Shown: positions 8,126 to 14,739 of the stretch, in pieces
How positions within the stretch are numbered: position 1 is the first letter of the stretch
How the letters are laid out: each line of letters opens with the position of its first letter
Origin: JAFLBI01 sp964616465
GTDB lineage: Bacteria; Bacteroidota; Bacteroidia; Chitinophagales; Chitinophagaceae
Direction of reading: 5' to 3'
DNA length: 55,802 bases
NCBI GenBank assembly: GCA_964616465.1
Contig: CAZTTO010000020.1
Span: 1 to 55,802, forward strand
Notes under the pieces: generated by a model
Databases searched by the model: none
What the model saw: the letters and a program-made list of their open reading frames with translations, nothing else
What the model was told of the DNA's origin: nothing
Position numbers and translations under genes: made by a program

Positions 8126-8749
8126 TTATTTTTGAAATTGTTTGTCAACACGTCTTTTTTGTTTGATATCTTGATATACCAACTTATCCAAATGTATCCT
8201 GGCCGGTGCAGGGTCTAGCCTGTATTCACCCGGTGTTTTTCCTGTTTCTTTCCCAAACTGAGTTGTGAATGATTGCGGGCTGCTGTATCCTAATCTATCA
8301 CCAATTTCGGAAGCTGATAACTCCGTTTGAATAAGTAATTCTTTTGCCCTTTCCATACGAAGCAATAGCAAATACTTTTCAATTGTAACTCCCTCCAACT
8401 GCGAAAAAATTCGGCTAATGTGTGAAAAACTCATTTGCATACCACCAGATATAAATGCTGATAACTTGCCGGGCTCATCGTTAACACAAAGTTTGTCCCT
8501 ATATTGAAGCAGGAGTGCTTTTACCTGCGAAACCATTTTTTCATTATAGGTTTCTGTAAATGAAAAGCCTTTGTCTTTCAGTCGTTGCTCAATGTTATAC
8601 CTGTCTTGGTTGCTGATTTTACCCTTTAATACCAACTCCCCAAGTGTTAGTGAAATAACTTTATATTTTGTAGCTTTCAAAAGCTTCATAATTACTTCAA
8701 CACACCTGTCGCAGCACATATTTTTGATATGCAAATGAGTTGTGTCCAT
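8126..8749 (-). CDS. AraC-type regulator with N-terminal HMA-like CxxC domain
   Basis: A 207-residue protein with two parts. Residues 1-65 resemble a heavy-metal-associated domain: a beta strand, then NMCCDRC (metal-type CxxC), and a closing DKGFSF. Residues about 100-190 are an AraC/XylS double helix-turn-helix (LLLLRMERAKELLIQ; LGYSSPQSFTTQFGKETGKTPGEYR). A cytoplasmic sensor in which metal binding at the N-terminus controls DNA binding is the natural reading, but it is inferred. It sits 4 bases after an unknown secreted-protein gene, in a likely operon with the five-repeat metal-binding protein. A paralogue lies at 14146-14703. Confidence 0.8.
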   Translation of the reverse strand: MDTTHLHIKNMCCDRCVEVIMKLLKATKYKVISLTLGELVLKGKISNQDRYNIEQRLKDKGFSFTETYNEKMVSQVKALLLQYRDKLCVNDEPGKLSAFISGGMQMSFSHISRIFSQLEGVTIEKYLLLLRMERAKELLIQTELSASEIGDRLGYSSPQSFTTQFGKETGKTPGEYRLDPAPARIHLDKLVYQDIKQKRRVDKQFQK

Positions 8750-8753
8750 GCTC

Positions 8754-9341
8754 TTAGTTTTTATTGTTTTTAAATATCCAGTTTAGTTTATACATTTTAT
8801 GAAAACGGTCATAGGCATATAGCTGATTATCCCGTTTAAAATTTGCATCCAGTGCATCATGAAACTTATGATTGTCAGGAAAAGCAGCCTTTAGATTTTC
8901 CCTGGTTAATGCCTGCAATGAAGAAGTTGCATCTTTACTGAAGAAATACATTGGGGGATATTGGTCAACATTCTTCGCAGAATGTGCCGGATGCTGATAA
9001 AAATAGAGAAGTAATGGTTCTGTGGGATTCAAAATACTATATTCAACATTATCTACAAATTTGTATTCTTTGCCTTTACAATCCCTGTATCCAAAAACCT
9101 CGTTCTTTTTCAACATATAAGTCTCTCCCCGGTGTTTAACTTTTACTTCATCATTGTTAAAAATCAGGTTGGGGTTAATCTTATGCTTTTCTGTTTTGCA
9201 GTTAATAGCATAGGATAATTTTCTTTGCTGAAAATCTTCGGCTGTTTTATAAATACCGCTGCTGTCTTTTTGTGCTGATGAATGATGCGTTGCCAAAAGC
9301 ATCAAAGTAGCCAGTAGCGGTATTGAATATTTCAGTTTCAT
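8754..9341 (-). CDS. Secreted protein of unknown function in metal operon
   Basis: A 195-residue protein that I do not recognise. It has a cleavable signal peptide (1-23, ending HSSAQ). The mature part is soluble, mixed alpha/beta in appearance, with only two cysteines (in INCKTEKH and YRDCKGKEY), several aromatic residues, and a basic C-terminus (KLNWIFKNNKN). It lies between the five-repeat heavy-metal-binding protein (28 bases upstream) and the HMA-AraC regulator (4 bases downstream), all on the minus strand. It is therefore probably part of a periplasmic metal response; this is context only. Confidence 0.55.
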   Translation of the reverse strand: MKLKYSIPLLATLMLLATHHSSAQKDSSGIYKTAEDFQQRKLSYAINCKTEKHKINPNLIFNNDEVKVKHRGETYMLKKNEVFGYRDCKGKEYKFVDNVEYSILNPTEPLLLYFYQHPAHSAKNVDQYPPMYFFSKDATSSLQALTRENLKAAFPDNHKFHDALDANFKRDNQLYAYDRFHKMYKLNWIFKNNKN

Positions 9342-9369
9342 TTTCTGTTTGATTGTGGTGGTACGACTG

Positions 9370-10017
9370 TTACTTGTTTTTTGCTTTTAAGTCCATCCCG
9401 CATGTTGGGCATTTCCCTGGCTTGTCGCTCTTTACATCTGAATGCATGGGACAGGTATATATTTTCATTACTTCCATTTTCATTTTCTCTTTGGGAGATA
9501 GTGTTAATGAAGTTCCGCATTTTGAACACTTACCTGGTTTATCGCTTGTCAACTCCGGGTGATTAGGACATGAATATGTTTGAACAGATTTCTCTTCTTC
9601 TTTCAAATCCATGCCGCATTTTGGGCATTTACCAGATTTATCACTTGCTACATCAGGGTGCATAGGACAGGTATAGGTTTTCATTACCCCCATTTTCATT
9701 TTTTCCTTTGGAGAAAGATTCATTTTCTCTCCGCATTTTGGGCAGGTGCCGGGTTTATCGCTTGTTTCGCCGGGATGTGCCGGACATTCATACAGACCTA
9801 CCACTTCTCTTTTCATCTTTTCTTTTGGCGATAATGTAGTGCCGCATTTGGGACATTTGCCTGATTTATCCATAATCACATCGGGATGCATTGGGCATAC
9901 ATAAGTTGTTATTTCATTTTCCTGTTTTGCTACATTTTGCTTGGTTGTGTCTTGAGCATAAACAGAAACAGACAAGATGGTAAAAGCTGCCATCATCAGC
10001 GTTGCTACAGATTTCAT
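9370..10017 (-). CDS. Periplasmic protein with five heavy-metal-binding (HMBD) repeats
   Basis: A 215-residue exported protein (signal 1-21). It carries five copies of the heavy-metal-binding domain, YxCPxHP(x)nDKxGxCxxCG: residues 39-62, 76-100, 115-138, 148-172 and 187-210. Repeats 1, 2 and 4 are followed by the linker SPKEKMK. The same domain occurs singly at the N-terminus of copper and silver P-type ATPases and CusB proteins. Here it is free-standing and repeated, which suggests a periplasmic metal buffer or donor. Repeats 3 and 5 end in CGMDL, the classic form; repeats 1, 2 and 4 are variants (CGTTL, CGEKM, CGTSL). First gene of the 8126-10017 operon. Confidence 0.85.
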   Translation of the reverse strand: MKSVATLMMAAFTILSVSVYAQDTTKQNVAKQENEITTYVCPMHPDVIMDKSGKCPKCGTTLSPKEKMKREVVGLYECPAHPGETSDKPGTCPKCGEKMNLSPKEKMKMGVMKTYTCPMHPDVASDKSGKCPKCGMDLKEEEKSVQTYSCPNHPELTSDKPGKCSKCGTSLTLSPKEKMKMEVMKIYTCPMHSDVKSDKPGKCPTCGMDLKAKNK

Positions 10018-10181
10018 TTTTAATTGATTTTAAGTGTGAAATAATGATTACTGAGTTTTTACATTTCTTTGTATGCTGAGTTGAAACAGCTACACATAGA
10101 ATGCTGGCAAGCAATCATCTTGTCCTGGATAGCTACTTGTTGAAAAAGAATTTAAATCCTTTTTACGTAGCTGATTTGGGG

Positions 10182-10574
10182 TTATATTCTGAAAACCCTG
10201 TTGAGGATATAAATAGGGTCGGTACAACTTCGTTTGACATATTTAGTCCAGGAGTTATTAGCATTAAAACCGCCGCTATTTAAGATTAAATTTTGAAGGC
10301 AATTAACGGGAGGTAAATGAGGTACAAATGAAATAATATTTGCAATAAAGTATGCCTGAATTGAATTGTGGTTGTCTGCTTTGCTTACAACGAGCTTATC
10401 TTTGCAGCAGCCTTTCGGCATTGCTTCGGGGTTGTAGGAACACCCGGTTTTTCCGCCAAAATTGATAATGGAAATATGTGTCAGATGACCGCTACAGTAG
10501 TGAAAATTAATAGAGGCCCCAAGCGCTGTGCTGGTATAAACTATCAGGAGAAATATGGCCCATAATTTTTTCAC
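10182..10574 (-). CDS. HYC_CC_PP family protein
   Basis: A 130-residue secreted protein (signal 1-20) showing all the landmarks that name the family: HYC at 25-27 (FHYCSG), CC at 56-57 (GCCKDK) and PP at 88-89. It ends in DPIYILNRVFRI. These small Bacteroidota proteins are often encoded beside heavy-metal efflux or TonB-dependent copper transport genes; no such transporter is visible here. The conserved Cys and His suggest metal or thiol chemistry in the periplasm, a family-level inference. It is separated from its upstream neighbour by 109 bases. Confidence 0.8.
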   Translation of the reverse strand: MKKLWAIFLLIVYTSTALGASINFHYCSGHLTHISIINFGGKTGCSYNPEAMPKGCCKDKLVVSKADNHNSIQAYFIANIISFVPHLPPVNCLQNLILNSGGFNANNSWTKYVKRSCTDPIYILNRVFRI

Positions 10575-10683
10575 TGAATTTTTTTTTACAATGTAAAACT
10601 ACTAGTTACCTTTTTCGAAAAAAAAGAGATTAATCATTCAAAACAATGACTTTTGTCATAAAGTTAAGGTTTACTTATAAAAA

Positions 10684-11931
10684 TCACGCCGTTTTTGCTA
10701 TCTTCTCCATAATATGGTGACTTTCACCAAACTTACAAAGAGCATCGCAATGGCTGCGGAGTTCTGAAAAGAGTATGTATTTGATAACTACATTGCTTTG
10801 CTTAATGGCAGGACGGCACAATTGCAGGCAAACATCCTTCTCTCTTTTATCTGGAACTATCAAATAAAAAACTTCATCGCCATCTGCAATGGTATAACTT
10901 AAATCTGTCAGACGAAGAATACCTGAATATATACTGGTGCTTTTTTCAACTTCAAATGCTGCAATTACGTTGTTGGTTCCTTTTTGGAACCATAATACAT
11001 CAATTAACTTTACGGTATTCAATGTTTCTTTATCTAAAGTAATTTCAGGAAACTGTTGCAAACTCATAAAAGAAAAGCTATTTCCATCATGAGACCTGGA
11101 ACGGTCATTGGAAGCGGCAATTACATCGTAGCCTAATGCATTTCCAATCTTTAGCAAATGGTATTGCATTTCAGCATGAAGATTTTCCTCTTCCTTCTCC
11201 TGCTGCACATCTGCTTGTCTTTTTTCAATTAACTTTTCCAGTTTTTTACGTTCGGGTTCAGATAAATATTCATCGCTGCCTAAAATTAATTTCTGTGTTC
11301 CTATTTCAAATAACAGCCCTGCAATAGCCCCCAGGTCAGACGATAATTCGGAACGCTGCTGGTTATTGGTGTCAATCATTACTTCTCTCAACTTTAGATA
11401 TTCACTCCAGCTACCAAGCTTCTTTTTATCTTTAAACAGAAAATTGAAACCATTAATGATAGCAGTATTAAAAGGTGGAATAATGGTTGGGTGAAGAAAA
11501 TAAAGTATACTGGCAACAGCAGGCCCAAGTCCTTTTATTTTTAAACTGTCAAGCCTGATAATTTCCTTAATAATTTGTTCTTCTGATTTTGCATTGAGAC
11601 AGTTTTCCAAAAACTGCCCGAAAGCCAGTTTATTATTTTCGTTCTCATAAATATCTGGAATCCTCAACTTTGGTTTCCAGTAAAAAGGATGGGAAGCTCC
11701 TTCAAATACCTGCTTTTGTTCTGTAATACAGGTAAGCACAAACTCAAGAGAAGAACCCTTAAAATCGTTGGGAAACCTTTTGTTTTTAATATCATCTACC
11801 ACCTGCATCACGCCCCGCCGGATGGAACGAAAAGCCTTTAGCCTTTCTTCGTTATTTATAAACCAGGTATTATAAACTGATTGCTTATCTTCTTTGTATT
11901 GCCGGATGAGTTGCGATAGATTGCTGTCCAT
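10684..11931 (-). CDS. Orphan nuclease-like protein: HhH-like region plus PD-(D/E)XK-type domain
   Basis: A 415-residue protein from the ATG at 11931 (MDSNLSQLIR); the frame runs further upstream, but that part overlaps the preceding gene in another frame and is unlikely to be translated. Residues 125-162 hold a helix-hairpin-helix-like motif (LKIKGLGPAVASILYFLHP) as in HhH-GPD DNA-binding proteins. Residues 225-255 are a charged helix, perhaps a coiled coil. The C-terminal part has D311 and, 16 residues later, EVEKS (E327, E329, K330), like a restriction-endonuclease core of the ExE type. No methyltransferase is nearby. Last gene of the mercury-type operon, 25 bases after the GDCCVxC gene. 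Nuclease activity is inferred. Confidence 0.55.
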   Translation of the reverse strand: MDSNLSQLIRQYKEDKQSVYNTWFINNEERLKAFRSIRRGVMQVVDDIKNKRFPNDFKGSSLEFVLTCITEQKQVFEGASHPFYWKPKLRIPDIYENENNKLAFGQFLENCLNAKSEEQIIKEIIRLDSLKIKGLGPAVASILYFLHPTIIPPFNTAIINGFNFLFKDKKKLGSWSEYLKLREVMIDTNNQQRSELSSDLGAIAGLLFEIGTQKLILGSDEYLSEPERKKLEKLIEKRQADVQQEKEEENLHAEMQYHLLKIGNALGYDVIAASNDRSRSHDGNSFSFMSLQQFPEITLDKETLNTVKLIDVLWFQKGTNNVIAAFEVEKSTSIYSGILRLTDLSYTIADGDEVFYLIVPDKREKDVCLQLCRPAIKQSNVVIKYILFSELRSHCDALCKFGESHHIMEKIAKTA

Positions 11932-11956
11932 AAAGTTATAGGTCCGGCAAAATACA

Positions 11957-12172
11957 TTATTTACAGCAATTTTTATTTTGTTGAATTGGTGGACATGGAA
12001 AATTTCCATAACTGCAAAAAACACAACAATCTCCCTCCTTCGGTTTGAGCCTTGTTTTACATTCTTTGCATGTATAAAAAAACTGACAAGCATCTACAGG
12101 CATCATCTCTTCTTCTTTGTGTCCGCAAACAGGACAGGTAATAACAGATTGAAGTATGATTGTTTTTTCCAT
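11957..12172 (-). CDS. GDCCVxC domain protein
   Basis: A 71-residue cytoplasmic protein with a zinc-ribbon-like first half (CPVCGHKEEEMMP, then CKECKTRL) and the hallmark GDCCVFCSYG (47-56) followed by PCPPIQ. The GDCCVxC family includes selenoproteins with Sec in this motif; here all positions are Cys codons. Members commonly sit beside MerT-type transporters in mercury loci. Its start overlaps the merTP stop by one base, so the genes are translationally coupled. A role in handling imported mercuric ion or another thiophilic metal is likely but not demonstrated by the sequence. Confidence 0.85.
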   Translation of the reverse strand: MEKTIILQSVITCPVCGHKEEEMMPVDACQFFYTCKECKTRLKPKEGDCCVFCSYGNFPCPPIQQNKNCCK

Positions 12173-12789
12173 TAGTTGTTGATTATAGTTTGTGAAACTA
12201 CCTTATATCCTGTACCGTTTATTGCTGTGGCAATACTGTCAACTGATGTTTTGCTGTTGTCAAATTTTACAGTACTGTTTGCTTTTTCGTAAGAGGTTTG
12301 AAATTCAATTACACCATTTACTTTTGATATTTCGTTGTTTACATGTTCAGCGCAGCTTTCACAAGTCATACCTTTTATTTTAAATACGGCCTGTTGAATA
12401 TTATTTTTGTCAACTACAATTACTTTTATCTCCTGCGGTTTGGGATAAAATATTTTGGCATAGTATGGAAAGGCAATGAGCAACCCGGCTATTACAGTGA
12501 CAAGGGCTAAAAAGGCTTTTGATTGCCAGAATGATTTTTTATTATCTGTCTCACAATCACAGTCCGCTTTTTTTTGAGGTTTCAGCTTTTGATACCAGGC
12601 GAATGCAAAAAAGGTGATTGTCAATCCTATCAGGTAGGGCCGGTATGGTTCCATCCATGAAAAGGAAGAAGCCAGTCCGCTTGCGCCACCTAAAAAAGCA
12701 AGTACAGGAGTGATGCAGCAAAGAGAAGCCGCAACAGCAGCAATAACACCTGCAATCCAGCTTTTACTGTTTTTTGTTGTCGTTGTCAT
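12172..12789 (-). CDS. merTP: Mercuric transport fusion protein MerTP
   Basis: A 205-residue fusion. The MerT part has helices at about 10-40, 50-66 and 91-113, with the metal-binding pair CC at 24-25 in the first helix and a cytosolic CDC at 77-79. The C-terminal MerP-like HMA domain (about 133-205) carries GMTCESC (Cys143, Cys146) and would face the periplasm. Such fusions bring Hg(II) across the inner membrane to a cytosolic reductase. It overlaps the upstream ArsR gene by 4 bases and the downstream GDCCVxC gene by 1 base. No merA lies in the window, so detoxification must use another enzyme or a more distant gene. Confidence 0.88.
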   Translation of the reverse strand: MTTTTKNSKSWIAGVIAAVAASLCCITPVLAFLGGASGLASSFSWMEPYRPYLIGLTITFFAFAWYQKLKPQKKADCDCETDNKKSFWQSKAFLALVTVIAGLLIAFPYYAKIFYPKPQEIKVIVVDKNNIQQAVFKIKGMTCESCAEHVNNEISKVNGVIEFQTSYEKANSTVKFDNSKTSVDSIATAINGTGYKVVSQTIINN

Positions 12790-13163
12790 ATAGCTTGTAA
12801 TGCTAAATGTTGTTGATTAATGGGTTTAAAGAATGGCCGTAGCATTTTTAAATGTACAGGACTGAGTGAATAAAAAATCGTCTGCCCTTCTTTACGGTTT
12901 TGAATGATATTGCCATCTTTCAGTTTGCGCAAATGTTGAGAAACTGCTGGGACGCTCATACCTAAAATGTCGCTTAGGTCGCAAGGGCAGAGTTCGCTTT
13001 CTTCCTCCAGCAGGAATAGTATTTTCAGCCTTGCTTCATTGCCGGCGAGTGAAAGAACCTGGCTTAACTGTATAAAGGATTTAGAGTTTTTCTTTATTTT
13101 TTCACGGCAACTTTTTATTTGCTCTTTGTTTGCCAATATTCGTATGCAACTGTCATTACCCAT
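12786..13163 (-). CDS. ArsR/SmtB-family repressor of the mercury-type operon
   Basis: A 125-residue winged-helix regulator from the ATG at 13163 (MGNDSCIR). The upstream ATG at 13187 is rejected because it lies inside the -7 element of the apparent promoter. The core reads LAGNEARLKILFLL, then ELCPCDLSDILGMSVPAVSQHLRKL (recognition helix), then the wing GNIIQNRKEGQTIFYSL. CPC in front of the recognition helix is the usual ArsR-type metal site; extra Cys lie near the N-terminus. It probably represses its own operon and releases DNA on binding Hg or a related ion. An inverted repeat suited to it overlaps the promoter at 13204-13229. Confidence 0.85.
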   Translation of the reverse strand: MGNDSCIRILANKEQIKSCREKIKKNSKSFIQLSQVLSLAGNEARLKILFLLEEESELCPCDLSDILGMSVPAVSQHLRKLKDGNIIQNRKEGQTIFYSLSPVHLKMLRPFFKPINQQHLALQAI

Positions 13164-13184
13164 TCTCAACTTTATTTGTTGGAA

Positions 13185-13217
13185 CAAAGGTAGTTAAAGT
13201 TTATGTATTTAAGCAAA
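13185..13217 (-). promoter_or_regulatory. Promoter of the ArsR-merTP operon
   Basis: On the minus strand, TTTG (complement of 13214-13217) and TACCTTTG (complement of 13185-13192) are 21 bases apart, matching the Bacteroidota -33 / -7 pattern. Transcription would begin near 13178, about 15 bases before the ATG at 13163. This excludes the upstream in-frame ATG at 13187. Confidence 0.65.
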
Positions 13218-13229
13218 TGTTTAAATACA
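13204..13229. promoter_or_regulatory. Putative ArsR operator (inverted repeat)
   Basis: TGTATTTAA (13204-13212) and TTAAATACA (13221-13229) are a perfect 9-base inverted repeat with an 8-base spacer, AT-rich and with the size of ArsR/SmtB operators. It covers the -33 element of the operon promoter, so binding would block RNA polymerase. Confidence 0.6.
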
Positions 13230-13322
13230 AATGAAAAGATTATTTACAGCAATCTTTTTTTCTTACAAAAATGGCTTTGAAGATTCGCCATAAAAATTGC
13301 CCTATTGATTTTATTATAGTCA

Positions 13323-14063
13323 TTACAGCATTGTTAGTAACATAATTGCACTCATTCCAATCATCAGCGCATCTTCAATAATGGTGATGGTACTCATGGG
13401 TAAATTAAATACATCACCGAGGCAGGCACATTTTATTTTGTGCTTATTTAAAACACTTTGCAAAACCCCAATGATGCTTACCGTCATCACTACAAAGGTA
13501 ACGATATTGGTAAGGATGGGATTAAACCCGGTTAAGAAGGCTAAGCCTAAAGCAATTTCAGTAAATGCATAAACATAGCCCCACCCGTTCCATTTTTTTG
13601 CCACAACATCATACATAGCGTAGCTTTCGGCAAAACCTTTCAGGTTAAGCAATTTGAAAAAAGAAAAAACCAAAAAGAATCCTGCCATAAAATGATTCAT
13701 CCATCGCATCAAGGCAAAACCTCCCTGCACCCATTCAATAAGCAATGTAATAGCAGTTATGTACCCAAATATGAGCAGTATGGGTTTATAAGTTTGAAGC
13801 CATGTCTTTTTTTCATCCTGCTCAAATTTTTGTATGGGAGCATGATTTTGCTTAGCTATTTCAGATAGCTGATATTTGGGATAATCTTTCAATGCTTTTT
13901 GTAGGGTATCGGTGGAAATATGCTTATCCATTTCAATCATTGTATCGCCTGACAACAGATTGACTTCAACCTTTTTTATCCCTGCTACTTTTTCTAAAAG
14001 CCCCTTCACTTTTGACTGACAGCCTGAACAGGTAATACCGCTTATGTTATATGTATGTTTCAT
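13323..14063 (-). CDS. HMA domain fused to MauE/DoxX-type membrane protein
   Basis: A 246-residue protein from the ATG at 14063 (MKHTYNISG); the upstream ATG at 14096 precedes the likely promoter. Residues 1-70 are a heavy-metal-associated domain with GITCSGC (Cys12, Cys15). Four or more membrane helices follow (about 91-110, 120-140, 155-180, 183-205, 225-245) in the MauE/DoxX redox-associated arrangement, with KCACLGD near residue 213, a thiol motif at a membrane boundary. It may accept a metal ion or electrons in the membrane. Widespread in Bacteroidota metal loci; function not established. Confidence 0.75.
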   Translation of the reverse strand: MKHTYNISGITCSGCQSKVKGLLEKVAGIKKVEVNLLSGDTMIEMDKHISTDTLQKALKDYPKYQLSEIAKQNHAPIQKFEQDEKKTWLQTYKPILLIFGYITAITLLIEWVQGGFALMRWMNHFMAGFFLVFSFFKLLNLKGFAESYAMYDVVAKKWNGWGYVYAFTEIALGLAFLTGFNPILTNIVTFVVMTVSIIGVLQSVLNKHKIKCACLGDVFNLPMSTITIIEDALMIGMSAIMLLTML

Positions 14064-14064
14064 T

Positions 14065-14096
14065 GTGAGAATAATTTTTTGCAAAATTACTCTCAC
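14065..14096 (-). promoter_or_regulatory. Promoter and palindromic operator candidate of the HMA-MauE gene
   Basis: The minus strand has TAATTTTG (complement of 14082-14089), a -7 element about 20 bases before the ATG at 14063. It is bracketed by GTGAGA (14065-14070) and TCTCAC (14091-14096), a perfect 6-base inverted repeat with a 20-base spacer. A second partial copy (GTGAG, 14104-14108) lies just outside. The HMA-AraC gene next door is the obvious candidate regulator. Confidence 0.5.
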
Positions 14097-14145
14097 TAAG
14101 CGGGTGAGGAGTTACAGAATTATTGGAAAGAGTTTTATTTAATTG

Positions 14146-14703
14146 CTACACACTATCCAGGGATTTTCTGGGACCACCAATTTTTTTGAAACTGCTTGGA
14201 GTGAGACCTGTTATTTTTTTGAATTGTGCTGATAAATGTGCAACACTGCTATATCCAAGTTTCCATGCAATTTCGCTAAGTGTCAGTTCGCCATAATGAA
14301 GCCATTCTTTTGTTTTCTCAATGCGTTGTAAAATAAAAAATTGCTCAATAGTTATCCCTTCCACTTCAGAAAACAGTCGGGAAATATAACTGTAATCTTT
14401 GTTGAGAGCTTTGCTAAGCAAATCACTGATGCTGAAATGTTCTTCAATCTGGTTGTCCTGGACTGTTTTAATCAAAAGGTTCTTAATTTTTTCAATTTGT
14501 TTTTGTTTTTGGTCATCCAGCAATTCAAATCCTAATTCAAGCAGCCGGGTATTAAGCTGTTGCATTTGCTTAACAGAAAGCTGCTTGCTTATTTCTGCCT
14601 CACCCATTGTTACATGAAGCGGTTTCAGATTCAGTTTTTCCAGTTCCTGCTTTACAACCATCACGCAACGATTGCAAACCATATTTTTAATGTATAATAC
14701 CAT
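14146..14703 (-). CDS. AraC-type regulator with N-terminal HMA-like CxxC domain (second paralogue)
   Basis: A 185-residue paralogue of the protein at 8126-8749. Residues 1-62 have the same HMA-like pattern: YIKNMVCNRC near the start, a strand LHVTMGEAEI, and a closing ELGFELL. The C-terminal part is an AraC double helix-turn-helix (ILQRIEKTKEWLHYGELTLSEIAWKLGYSS; QFKKITGLTPSSFKK). It lies between the integrase and the HMA-MauE gene and could control the latter. A metal-sensing role rests on the CxxC and on context. A possible promoter -7 element (TAGTTTTG, complement of 14725-14732) lies 22 bases before the start. Confidence 0.8.
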   Translation of the reverse strand: MVLYIKNMVCNRCVMVVKQELEKLNLKPLHVTMGEAEISKQLSVKQMQQLNTRLLELGFELLDDQKQKQIEKIKNLLIKTVQDNQIEEHFSISDLLSKALNKDYSYISRLFSEVEGITIEQFFILQRIEKTKEWLHYGELTLSEIAWKLGYSSVAHLSAQFKKITGLTPSSFKKIGGPRKSLDSV

Positions 14704-14724
14704 AATACCCGTTTAAATAAAGCA

Positions 14725-14732
14725 CAAAACTA
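14725..14732 (-). promoter_or_regulatory. -7 promoter element of the second HMA-AraC gene
   Basis: TAGTTTTG on the minus strand fits TAnnTTTG and lies 22 bases upstream of the ATG at 14703, between that gene and the end of the integrase gene. No clear -33 element is seen at the right distance. Confidence 0.4.
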
Positions 14733-14739
14733 CAGGTAT

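Noticed and set aside
9370..10017. Repeated sequence as a CRISPR array or DNA-level repeat
   Set aside because: The periodicity follows the protein repeats and stays in frame; the DNA copies diverge at synonymous positions.
10646..10659. ATGAC-TTTT-GTCAT upstream of the HYC_CC_PP gene as an Fnr/Crp-like operator
   Set aside because: The arms are only 5 bases and no regulator of that class is encoded nearby.
11932..12093. N-terminal extension of the nuclease-like protein from the ATG at 12093
   Set aside because: It lies almost entirely inside the GDCCVxC gene in another frame and its sequence looks non-coding; the ATG at 11931 gives a sensible start.
11957..12172. Selenocysteine in the GDCCVxC protein
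   Set aside because: The motif is written with Cys codons throughout and there is no in-frame TGA.
12172..13163. Full mercury resistance operon including merA
   Set aside because: No flavoprotein disulfide reductase of the MerA type is encoded on the island part of the window; the only related reductase is trxB in the backbone.
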